Below are positions 50,218-58,213 of a DNA stretch of 64,000 nt, piece by piece. The notes beneath the pieces were generated by a model that was not told the origin of the DNA, ran no database searches, and saw nothing but the letters and a program-made list of their open reading frames with translations. The stretch is taken from the NCBI GenBank assembly GCA_030684575.1, contig JAUXVD010000008.1, positions 744,001 through 808,000 on the forward strand, in the 5' to 3' direction. Position 1 is the stretch's first letter. Every line of letters begins with the position of its first letter. The DNA is from Nitrospirota bacterium. GTDB lineage: Bacteria > Nitrospirota > Nitrospiria > Nitrospirales > Nitrospiraceae. The translations under genes were made by a program, and so were the position numbers.

Positions 50218-52398
50218 ATGGTGTATGAAACCGTCACAGACCTCGACCAGCTGCTGGATCGGATCAGAAGTTATTCTGCCGATGCCGATCTCGGCCTAGT
50301 CCGCAAGGCCTACGAATTTTCTGCCAAAGCGCATGAAGGGCAACTCCGGCGGTCCGGAGAACCCTACCTGCAACATCCCGTCGCCGTCGCCGGTGTGCTC
50401 TCTTCCCTCAAGACGGATGTGGTCGCCATCGTCGCGGGACTCCTGCACGATACCCTCGAAGATACCGTTGCCACGGCCGACGAACTCGAGCGGGAGTTCG
50501 GGAAGGACGTGGTGCATCTGGTCGACGGGGTGACCAAGATCGGCAAGATTACGTTTCGGAGCTATGAGGAAAAACAGGCGGAAAATTTCCGCAAAATGCT
50601 GCTCTCGATGGCGGACGACATCCGGGTCGTCCTGATCAAGCTCGCCGACCGGCTCCACAATATGCGCACCTTGGAACATCTCAGCCCCGCCAAGCGGAAG
50701 GAGATTGCCCAGGAGACGTTGGAGATCTATGCGCCGCTGGCGAACCGCCTTGGGATCGGGTGGATCAAGAATGAACTGGAGGATCTCTGTCTCAAGCATC
50801 TCAAGCCTGAGGTGTACGAGGCGTTACGTGTTCGTGTGGCAAAACGGGACGAGGATCGGCAGCAATACATCGTGGAAGTCGGCCAACTCATGCAACAGGC
50901 GTTGCAAGAGAATGGATTAGGCGGACAGGTCTATGGCCGTCCCAAACACCTGTACGGCATCTACCAAAAGATGAGTAAGCAGTCGATTACGTTCGAAGAG
51001 GTCTACGACCTGACGGCGCTGCGGATCGTGACGGATCTCAAGATGAATTGTTATGCCGTACTCGGGGTAATTCACTCGCTCTGGCGGCCTGTGCCCGGGC
51101 GCTTCAAAGACTACATCGCGATTCCAAAATCCAATCTCTATCAGTCTTTGCATACGACGGTGGTCGGTCCGAAAGGGGAGCACGTCGAATTTCAGATCCG
51201 CACGGAGGACATGCATCGCCTTGCCGAACATGGCATCGCCGCGCATTGGAAATATAAGGAACAGGGGCAGGTCGCCGATCGCGACAGCAAGGCCTTCGGC
51301 TGGCTCCACCAGTTCGTCGAATGGCACGAAGACTTGTCCGATAACCGGCAGTTCATGGATTCGGTGAAACTCGATCTCTTCCACGATGTGGTCTATGTGT
51401 TCACGCCCAAAGGGATAGTGAAAGAATTGCCGAAAGGATCGACGCCTGTCGATTTTGCGTTCGCGATTCACACCGAGGTCGGAGACCATTGTGTCGGCGC
51501 CAAGGTGGACGGAAAGATCGTGCCCCTCAAGCATGAACTGGCTAGCGGAGATATGGTCGAAATCTTAACCTCATCGACGCAAACGCCGCACAAGGACTGG
51601 CTGAAGTTTGTCCGTACTTCGCGCGCGAAGACCAAGATCAAACATTGGATCAAGCTTGAAGAACAGAAGCGGAGCATTGAGATCGGCCGTCGCTTGCTGG
51701 AGTCGGAATTCCGCCGTCAGGGGATGGCCCCGGCGCAGATGTTCAAGTCGGCAGAGCTGTTGGACGTGGCTCGGCAGTCGGGATTCGAGAATACCGAGGA
51801 GTTGACCGCCGCCGTGGGCTTCGGCAGCCTGGCGATATCGCAGGTTATTGGTAAACTCACCGTCCAGCCAACTGGAACACCGGAACCGGTTCAGGAGCGT
51901 CCTGTTGCGCACAAGGCCGTGGGAGGAAAGAGCGACGACACTGGCGTGCAGGTCAAGGGGTCGCGCGATCTGCTCATGCAGTTATCGCGCTGTTGCCATC
52001 CCGTGCCAGGCGATCGCATCCTCGGCTACATCACTCGAGGACGCGGGCTGACGATCCATGCCGTCGACTGCCCCAACCTTGTGGCGCTAGACTACGATAA
52101 AGAGCGGTTGGTGGAAGTGGAGTGGGACTCGGCCACGCCGGGCACGCATTCGGTGAAAATGTCCATTGTGGCCGTTGATAAGACGGGTGTGCTGGCGAAT
52201 GTGTCCTCCGCGATCGCGGAATGTCATGCCAACATCAGCCGTGCTGAGATTGCGACCCGAGAGGATCAGAAGGCTGTGCTGGATTTCGTTGTGGAGGTCT
52301 CAGGCACCCAGCATCTCGATCAGGTGCTGAAAGCGGTTGAGCGGGTCGATGGGGTGATTACGGCCAGGCGCATGCGGGCCTGGCAGGAACGGTCATAA
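50218..52398 (+). CDS. rsh: bifunctional (p)ppGpp synthetase/hydrolase (RelA/SpoT homologue)
   Basis: The 726 residues contain an HD hydrolase domain (His53, HD at 77-78, ED at 81-82 in LLHDTLEDT; IKLADRLHNMRTLEHL). The synthetase domain follows with GRPKHLYGIYQKM, DLTALRIVTD and YQSLHTTVVGPKGEHVEFQI, then a TGS domain (VVYVFTPKGIVKELPKGSTP) and a C-terminal ACT domain (VAVDKTGVLANVSSAIAECH). It both makes and degrades the stringent-response alarmone. Both active sites look complete. It is the only such gene in the window and would also set the context in which the many TA modules respond. Confidence 0.95.
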   Translation: MVYETVTDLDQLLDRIRSYSADADLGLVRKAYEFSAKAHEGQLRRSGEPYLQHPVAVAGVLSSLKTDVVAIVAGLLHDTLEDTVATADELEREFGKDVVHLVDGVTKIGKITFRSYEEKQAENFRKMLLSMADDIRVVLIKLADRLHNMRTLEHLSPAKRKEIAQETLEIYAPLANRLGIGWIKNELEDLCLKHLKPEVYEALRVRVAKRDEDRQQYIVEVGQLMQQALQENGLGGQVYGRPKHLYGIYQKMSKQSITFEEVYDLTALRIVTDLKMNCYAVLGVIHSLWRPVPGRFKDYIAIPKSNLYQSLHTTVVGPKGEHVEFQIRTEDMHRLAEHGIAAHWKYKEQGQVADRDSKAFGWLHQFVEWHEDLSDNRQFMDSVKLDLFHDVVYVFTPKGIVKELPKGSTPVDFAFAIHTEVGDHCVGAKVDGKIVPLKHELASGDMVEILTSSTQTPHKDWLKFVRTSRAKTKIKHWIKLEEQKRSIEIGRRLLESEFRRQGMAPAQMFKSAELLDVARQSGFENTEELTAAVGFGSLAISQVIGKLTVQPTGTPEPVQERPVAHKAVGGKSDDTGVQVKGSRDLLMQLSRCCHPVPGDRILGYITRGRGLTIHAVDCPNLVALDYDKERLVEVEWDSATPGTHSVKMSIVAVDKTGVLANVSSAIAECHANISRAEIATREDQKAVLDFVVEVSGTQHLDQVLKAVERVDGVITARRMRAWQERS

Positions 52399-52419
52399 GC
52401 GTCTGTCTTGTTCGGATGT

Positions 52420-52500
52420 CTATTTGGTCTATCTGGTTTGTTGGGTTGCATGAGAATCAACCAGATAGACTAGACAGACTAGATGAACCAGATAGACCCG
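52420..52500. repeat. family C hairpin after the RelA/SpoT gene
   Basis: GGTCTATCTGGTTTGTTGGG and GAATCAACCAGATAGACTAG are complementary, and ATGAACCAGATAGACC follows. It separates two convergent genes and may end both transcripts. Confidence 0.6.
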
Positions 52501-52509
52501 CTTCGTCTG

Positions 52510-52977
52510 CTATGGAACCTTGAACTGAAGTTTCAATCCCCGTTCTAGTTTCAGCTTCTCTGCCCGGCCCCCGGCGAGTTCCAGCACATAGAGCGACTCG
52601 TCATTCGGACGATATTGTGGACAACTGTCGTCCGTTCTCGTGCAGATCGGGACATTCTGCTCGATGTAGACGATCTGTTTTTTTTCGTTCATCCAAATAA
52701 TATCGAGCGGGATCTTGGTGTTCTTCATCCAGAAGGTCCAGGGCTGTGCCTGTAAGAACGTGAAGAGCATGCCGCGATCGGCGCCGAGGTGTTCCCGGTA
52801 CATCAACCCTTCGGCGCGTTTTTGGGGCGTGTCGGCTAATTCCGCATGGATGATGATGCCCCCGGGGATGGTAATCGGGATGAGACCTGGCAGCACCGGA
52901 TCAGTCCCTGCCTCGGTTGAGCCGGAGAAGGGTAGGAAGAGGGTGAATAGCAGCGTCAGTAGCCGTAGTTGTTGCAT
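52510..52977 (-). CDS. secreted DUF192 protein
   Basis: The 155 residues have a signal peptide (LLTLLFTLFLPFSGSTEAG). The DUF192 core follows: ELADTPQKRAEGLMYREHLG, GMLFTFLQAQPWTFWMKNTK, IPLDIIWMNEKKQIVYIEQN and YVLELAGGRAEKLKLERG. The family is widespread and structurally known, but its biochemical role is not settled. Export is clear. There are two Cys residues (ICTRTDDSCPQ) that could form a disulfide. Confidence 0.88.
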   Translation of the reverse strand: MQQLRLLTLLFTLFLPFSGSTEAGTDPVLPGLIPITIPGGIIIHAELADTPQKRAEGLMYREHLGADRGMLFTFLQAQPWTFWMKNTKIPLDIIWMNEKKQIVYIEQNVPICTRTDDSCPQYRPNDESLYVLELAGGRAEKLKLERGLKLQFKVP

Positions 52978-53111
52978 TGGCGCATCCTATCGGCGAGGCA
53001 GGAGTGAGTCAAGCTGGTAGCACTCTCTGGGGGCCTCTGGCGGCTGAGGGCATCTTGCAATCGCGCGGGTGGCTATGGCATCCTCGGCCAGCTTATGCAA
53101 GGGAGGGGCGC

Positions 53112-53297
53112 ATGAAAGAGGTACGAAAAGTCCATTACGTCAAGGGTGTGTTTGTGTGTCCAACCTGCAGGCAGTCGTATGTGCAGGAAAAATGGATCGA
53201 AGCATGGCGTGTTCGCTGCCACAAGTGCGACTACCGTGGAGCCTTGACGGACGTCTCCGTCGAAGAGCGGATGGAAGAGGAAATCGTCCGGCGTTGA
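53112..53297 (+). CDS. small zinc-ribbon protein
   Basis: This encodes 61 residues from ATG 53112, with GGGAGGGG 2-9 bases upstream. VFVCPTCRQSYVQEKWIEAW and RVRCHKCDYRGALTDVSVEE carry two CxxC knuckles, a rubredoxin-like zinc ribbon. The C-terminus is acidic (EERMEEEIVRR). No specific role can be assigned. The TGA stop overlaps the likely TTG start of the flavodoxin-like gene. Confidence 0.75.
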   Translation: MKEVRKVHYVKGVFVCPTCRQSYVQEKWIEAWRVRCHKCDYRGALTDVSVEERMEEEIVRR

Positions 53298-53977
53298 TCT
53301 GGCGCCAATTCTGCGCGCTCTGTTCTGTTCGCTGTACGTCGACGCGTTCCGAGTTCCTCTCCGGTTCACGACTCTGCTTGCCTAGCACTCTATTCCTCTG
53401 TCTCCTTCTGTTGATACCAGGCATCGGATCCTGTGAGGCCTTCGCCGAAGAGCCGGCTTCTCGGGTGAAGGTGCTCGTCACCTACCATTCACATTCCGGC
53501 AATACCGAACGTATGGCTGAGGCGGTGGTTGAGGGTGCGAAGAGCGTTCCCGGCACGGAGGTGCTGCTCAAACGCGTGGGCCAGGTGACGGCGGATGAGC
53601 TGTTCTCTGCCGATGCGGTCGTGGTTGGCTCGCCGGTCTATTGGTCGAATATGTCGGGTGAGGTGAAGACCTTCTTCGATAATTGGCAGTTTAAATTCGG
53701 TGTGTTTCCTGAGTTTAAGATGAAGAACAAGGTCGGCGCAGCCTTTGCCACGGGTGGGCAGGTGTCCAGTGGGAAGGAAGTAACGATGCTGACGATCCTT
53801 GCCGCGATGTTGGGCAACCAGATGATTGTCGTCAGCGGAGGCGGGGCGTTCGGCGCCTCTGCCACCACGGAGGGCGACAGCCCTGGCATCGACAAGAATG
53901 AATTGGCCGACGCCAAGTCTTTGGGCCGGCGTGTGGCGGAAGTTACGGCGAGATTTAAGGCCGGTTCAGTCAAGTAA
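53294..53977 (+). CDS. flavodoxin-like/WrbA-type protein, probably exported
   Basis: This encodes 227 residues from TTG 53294, which overlaps the previous stop. A GTG at 53467 would give only the domain. The flavodoxin fold is clear: VKVLVTYHSHSGNTERMAEA (FMN phosphate loop), ADAVVVGSPVYWSNMSGEVK, FFDNWQ and VGAAFATGGQVSSGKEVTM. These are WrbA-like NAD(P)H:quinone reductase features. An N-terminal hydrophobic stretch (TLFLCLLLLIPGIGSC) before the domain could be a signal peptide or lipobox, unusual for this family. The start is the main uncertainty. Confidence 0.8.
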   Translation: MIWRQFCALCSVRCTSTRSEFLSGSRLCLPSTLFLCLLLLIPGIGSCEAFAEEPASRVKVLVTYHSHSGNTERMAEAVVEGAKSVPGTEVLLKRVGQVTADELFSADAVVVGSPVYWSNMSGEVKTFFDNWQFKFGVFPEFKMKNKVGAAFATGGQVSSGKEVTMLTILAAMLGNQMIVVSGGGAFGASATTEGDSPGIDKNELADAKSLGRRVAEVTARFKAGSVK

Positions 53978-54163
53978 GTCTCTCCCGTATGGCTCCCACT
54001 CCCTGTTTCGAGCGGCGAGCGGCCGGACGTACGAGGGAGCCAGATAAATTGCAGATCGAGTCGTCTTCCGTTTTCGCGCCTTGATGCCGCTCCTCTCTCC
54101 CCCTTATAGTGATGCACTATGCGGAAAAAGACCTCATCCCGTCGCGGGCAAGGGGATCGTCCC

Positions 54164-57100
54164 ATGTCTGAACAGGGGATTGACCTTCCGCGCCCTACCC
54201 CCGAATCGTTTGCGCTCCTGGCCGCCTTTCGGGCCATCTCGGCGAATGCTGTATACACGATGGCTCCGAAGGCCGCTGTCCACAAGGGATACGACTATTA
54301 TCAAGAGCAGCGGCTTCAACATTATGTCTGGAGCCAGGACCGCACAACGCTGACGGCGCAGGTGGAAGGGACGAGGCTCTATGAGGTCGTCTTCTCCATC
54401 GTCGACGGGTTCTTGTCTGCCTCCTGCGATTGCCCGGCCTGGGATCCCAGCTGGTTGTGCAAACATGTGTTGTGCGCCTACTTCACGACAAAGCATGTCC
54501 TCTCACCGCAGCTATTCAGATTGCCGGGTGGGCATCACAGCGAGCTGCTTGGGCTCCAGGCCGAATTGCTCGGCAACATCCCGGAGCCGGTCCGGACGGC
54601 CAAGCCGGTTTCCACCGGAATGGCCCGGAAGGAGTCGGCCTATGAGATTGTCATGGATACTAGCCATCAGCCTCCACAGCTTCTGATCCAGAAGAATGGC
54701 GTGCCGCTTTCCGGGGAATGGGGCTCTGACCTTCCCTCTGATCTGATTCCTCTCCTCAATGTGTCCCGGCACATGTCCGGGTTCGGGGAAGACCCCTTGC
54801 TCCACTATCTCAGAGTTCACGATAGTCCCTATCCGATCCTGTTGGTCGCCGGGGACGAATCCATCCCGCTTCAATGGAGTCAGTCGGTCAAGTGCCGGAG
54901 TAAGACGGAGATCGATCTTGCTGGCGCCCAGATTCGAGTCCGCGCCGTCTGTCTTGTCGACGAGGTCCCGCTTGAGCGGATCGTCCGTTTCAGGACGTTT
55001 GTGGCCGATGTGAATGGCGGGCGGCTTCTCTATTTGAAAGACGAGCAGGGCTGGGCGTTGTTCCGCTCTTTGCGGCAATGTTTCAAGGGGGATGAACCGT
55101 TTGTCGATCCCTATGCCGATTTCGAGGAGGGAGCCCGTGCGGTGCCGTCATCAGATCAGTCCGGGTATGGGCGATCGCAAGGAGCGGATGAGGATGCGGA
55201 ATTCACGCTGTCGCTGGAGGATTTTCAGCCCGCACAAATCGATGTGACGCACAAACAGATCAATCGGATCGTGCGCGATCTGCGACTGAAAGTGGAGGGC
55301 CAGGATCTGTCGATCCATCGGCCTGCGCTTCTGCCTGTGGACGATGCGCACTCGTATGCGTATGCCCTGATTCTGAAGCCTCCGTCAGGCACCGAAGGCC
55401 ATCCATCGACCTCATGGACGTTGCAGGCGCAATGTCGCCTCGGCGATTTCCGGTTTGCGCCGAGCCTCGCAACATTTGGGTGCCTGTCGGCGCTGGGGCA
55501 GGGCCTGACCCTGTCCGGTGCGTTACGCACATCCAAACGAAAAACCCTGATGTACGAGACCTACTTTAGCCTGCTTGCGGTGCGTGAGGCGAAGGCGCGA
55601 GACCAACGTATCAAAATGGCCCTTGGCCTGGACGGTTGGCCACGCGCCGTCAGCGACGAGGCGGCACAGTGGCTCAAGCAGCATCTCTCCGATTATGCCA
55701 GGACGGTCGTGCGGCTACAGGCTCACGCAGGGCGATGGGAGCTGCAGCCGGTGGACAAGGCTCGCGAGGCGCAGCTGTACAGGATCCCTTTCGAGGTATT
55801 TGGCCCGGAGGTCTTTCGAGGCATGCCGCGCTACGATGAGATGACGATCGACGGGCCGCAGTTGTTCCAGGGGTTGCCGGCCCTCCTGGAGAGACTGGCA
55901 ACCGATGGGGTCGAATTGCTATATCAGGACAAGCCCATCATGCCTGCTCAATGGGATTGCTCCGCCCAGGTCGAACATATCGAGCCTGAAGGGAGTGGCA
56001 TCGACTGGTTTGAAATCCGTCCTGAAATCCGATGCAACGGCGTGGTGCTGGACGAATCGGAATGGCGGGCGGCTTTCCTGCAGGGCGGGTTGATGGATGC
56101 CGAAGGCGGGTTGCGGGTGCTGGATCGCCAGACGATGGAACGGCTGCGTGCGATCCTCGCCCTGACCGGCGAGGCGGTGGAGGGTCAGGGCGCCTCGAAG
56201 ATTGTGCATGTGCCACGCCTGCAGATCCTCGACTGGCTGGCGTTGCGGGAGCAGGGAATTACGGTTTCGTTGCCTGCCGAAGACGAGGCCGTGCTGGCGC
56301 GTCTCATGGGATTTACGCAGATTGCCGCACGCCCTCTGCCAGAGGGCGTGCAAGCTACGCTTCGTCCCTATCAACGGGATGGGTATGCCTGGCTCGCCTT
56401 TCTCTACGAACACCGTTTCGGCGCCTGTTTGGCCGATGACATGGGGCTGGGCAAGACGCTTCAGGCGATCTGTCTCCTGGCCGCCATTCAGGACGGGCAT
56501 ATTAAGACGGCGGCGAGAGTGAAGGGGCCCCATCTGGTTGTCGTGCCGACGAGTCTGCTCTTCAACTGGGAGCAGGAGCTTGCGCGGTTTGCGCCAGGAC
56601 TAAAAGTCCATGTCTATAGCGGCAGTGAGCGGACGTTCGATGCCAAGGATGGCGAGGTTGTGATCACGACCTATGGGCTGATTCGCCGTGACATCGAACG
56701 ATTGGAGCGCATGGCGTTCCATGTCATCGTATTCGACGAGGCACAGGCCGTGAAGAATATTCAGGCCGACACGACGAGTGCCGCCCGCCGTCTTGCCGGA
56801 CGATTTAAAATCTCGCTGACCGGCACCCCGCTCGAAAACCATCTCGGCGAGTACTTTTCTGTAATCGATCTCTGCATGCCTGGATTGCTCGGCGAGTATA
56901 GTCGGTTCAAGGCCGGTCTCAAGCGTGTTCAGGGTGCGGCATTGGAGCAGTTGCTTCGCCGGACGAAGCCCTTCATTTTGCGGCGGACCAAGGCAGAGGT
57001 GCTCCACGACTTGCCGCCGAAGATCGAGAGCGAGGTGTTCCTCGACTTGACCGATCGGCAAAAGGCCTTGTACCAGCAGACGGTCGCTCAGGTCCGTACC

Positions 57101-57757
57101 ACGATCGACGAGGCCTACCGGACGAAGACGTCCGGCCAGGCACAGTTCATTGCGCTGACGGCGATCCTCAAGCTTCGGCAGGTCTGTCTCTCGCCTCGCT
57201 TGCTGACGAACCGGGACGATGAGTCCTCTCCAAAAATCAGTTTCTTGATAGAACGATTACAGGTATTGCTGGACGAAGGGCATAGTGCGCTGGTGTTTTC
57301 CCAGTTCACCAGCTTTCTCGATCTGGTGGAGGAATCCTGTGTCCGGCACGGGCTGCCGTATCACCGGTTGGATGGTTCGACGGTGGCAACCGCGCGCAAA
57401 ACTCGCGTGGCGGCGTTTCAAGGCGGCAAACAGCCTGGCGTGTTTCTCCTCAGTCTCAAGGCGGGGGGGCAGGGGCTGAACCTCACCAAGGCGAGTTATG
57501 TGTTTCATCTGGACCCCTGGTGGAATCCGGCGGTGGAAAACCAGGCGTCGGATCGCGCGCACCGTATCGGACAACAGCGGACGGTTTCGATCGTGCGGAT
57601 TCTCATGCGTCATAGCATCGAGGAAAAGATGATGGCGCTCAAGCAGCGGAAGCTCGATCTGTACGATGCGGTGATGCGTGGCGTGGTGCGTGGCTCAGGG
57701 CAAGGGGTCTTGAGTAAGTCCGATTTTGAATTTCTGCTCTCGCCGAATGCGTCCTGA
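54164..57757 (+). CDS. SWIM-zinc-finger SNF2-family helicase
   Basis: This encodes 1197 residues from ATG 54164, with AAGGGG about 8 bases upstream (ATG 54119 adds 15 residues). Near residue 90 is a SWIM finger, CDCPAWDPSWLCKH (CxC then CxH). The SNF2 ATPase occupies the C-terminal 450 residues: RPYQRDGYAWLAFLYEHRFG, DDMGLGKTLQA, VIVFDEAQAVKN (DEAQ), LSLTGTPLEN (written here as ISLTGTPLEN) and LKAGGQGLNLTKASYVFHLD followed by DRAHRIGQQRTV. Such proteins remodel nucleoprotein complexes, as RapA does for RNA polymerase. It is transcribed alone and looks like a core gene. Confidence 0.9.
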   Translation: MSEQGIDLPRPTPESFALLAAFRAISANAVYTMAPKAAVHKGYDYYQEQRLQHYVWSQDRTTLTAQVEGTRLYEVVFSIVDGFLSASCDCPAWDPSWLCKHVLCAYFTTKHVLSPQLFRLPGGHHSELLGLQAELLGNIPEPVRTAKPVSTGMARKESAYEIVMDTSHQPPQLLIQKNGVPLSGEWGSDLPSDLIPLLNVSRHMSGFGEDPLLHYLRVHDSPYPILLVAGDESIPLQWSQSVKCRSKTEIDLAGAQIRVRAVCLVDEVPLERIVRFRTFVADVNGGRLLYLKDEQGWALFRSLRQCFKGDEPFVDPYADFEEGARAVPSSDQSGYGRSQGADEDAEFTLSLEDFQPAQIDVTHKQINRIVRDLRLKVEGQDLSIHRPALLPVDDAHSYAYALILKPPSGTEGHPSTSWTLQAQCRLGDFRFAPSLATFGCLSALGQGLTLSGALRTSKRKTLMYETYFSLLAVREAKARDQRIKMALGLDGWPRAVSDEAAQWLKQHLSDYARTVVRLQAHAGRWELQPVDKAREAQLYRIPFEVFGPEVFRGMPRYDEMTIDGPQLFQGLPALLERLATDGVELLYQDKPIMPAQWDCSAQVEHIEPEGSGIDWFEIRPEIRCNGVVLDESEWRAAFLQGGLMDAEGGLRVLDRQTMERLRAILALTGEAVEGQGASKIVHVPRLQILDWLALREQGITVSLPAEDEAVLARLMGFTQIAARPLPEGVQATLRPYQRDGYAWLAFLYEHRFGACLADDMGLGKTLQAICLLAAIQDGHIKTAARVKGPHLVVVPTSLLFNWEQELARFAPGLKVHVYSGSERTFDAKDGEVVITTYGLIRRDIERLERMAFHVIVFDEAQAVKNIQADTTSAARRLAGRFKISLTGTPLENHLGEYFSVIDLCMPGLLGEYSRFKAGLKRVQGAALEQLLRRTKPFILRRTKAEVLHDLPPKIESEVFLDLTDRQKALYQQTVAQVRTTIDEAYRTKTSGQAQFIALTAILKLRQVCLSPRLLTNRDDESSPKISFLIERLQVLLDEGHSALVFSQFTSFLDLVEESCVRHGLPYHRLDGSTVATARKTRVAAFQGGKQPGVFLLSLKAGGQGLNLTKASYVFHLDPWWNPAVENQASDRAHRIGQQRTVSIVRILMRHSIEEKMMALKQRKLDLYDAVMRGVVRGSGQGVLSKSDFEFLLSPNAS

Positions 57758-57835
57758 GGACATGGACGCGTCACTGTGATTGCGAGTTGACGAGGTATCG
57801 TAGAGTCTTTGGGGGGGGCGGACGCTTGGTTCTGC

Positions 57836-58042
57836 CTAGTTCCGCACGGCGTTGGGGGAAGGCGTTTGGCAGACACTCGTCGCGATCTGCACATACTCAT
57901 GGATATTCTTTGAACAGCGACCACAACAGCCAGAATCTTTTAGACCAAACTTCGCTTTGAGCTGGCAGGGCATGATAATGCCGTTCCGTCCAGCTTCACG
58001 GACATCCGAATCGGTGATTCCCTTACAGAGGCAGAGGTACAT
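57836..58042 (-). CDS. bfd: bacterioferritin-associated ferredoxin (Bfd-like)
   Basis: The 68 residues start MYLCLCKGITDSDVREAGRN and contain CCGRCSKNIHEYV, which give the four cysteines (CxC and CxxC) of the [2Fe-2S] BFD domain. Bfd passes electrons to bacterioferritin to release iron. A Fur-box-like site lies 47 bases upstream on the same strand, so iron control is likely. No bacterioferritin gene is in the window. The length is normal. Confidence 0.9.
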   Translation of the reverse strand: MYLCLCKGITDSDVREAGRNGIIMPCQLKAKFGLKDSGCCGRCSKNIHEYVQIATSVCQTPSPNAVRN

Positions 58043-58088
58043 GGGTTGTACTCCTTATCGGCCAGTAAGATTCTTGCTCGTCAGTAAC

Positions 58089-58107
58089 GATTATGATAAC
58101 CGTTATC
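58089..58107. promoter_or_regulatory. Fur-box-like site upstream of bfd
   Basis: GATTATGATAACCGTTATC matches the 19-base Fur consensus (GATAATGATAATCATTATC) at 16 positions by my count and contains the perfect palindrome GATAAC-C-GTTATC. Confidence 0.6.
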
Positions 58108-58124
58108 AACTGAGTGAATAATAC

Positions 58125-58158
58125 GCCCCTCCTCTCTTTCTGTCAAGAGAGGAGGGGC
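58125..58158 (-). terminator. perfect 14-bp hairpin after pepF
   Basis: GCCCCTCCTCTCTT and AAGAGAGGAGGGGC are perfect arms around a 6-base loop, about 55 bases past the pepF stop on the reverse strand. A T run is lacking, so it may act with help or as a 3' barrier. Confidence 0.55.
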
Positions 58159-58213
58159 AGGTAGAGGGCTTGGTGCAGAAGTAGACGGCTAAGGCGTTGC
58201 GAAATCTATTGTT

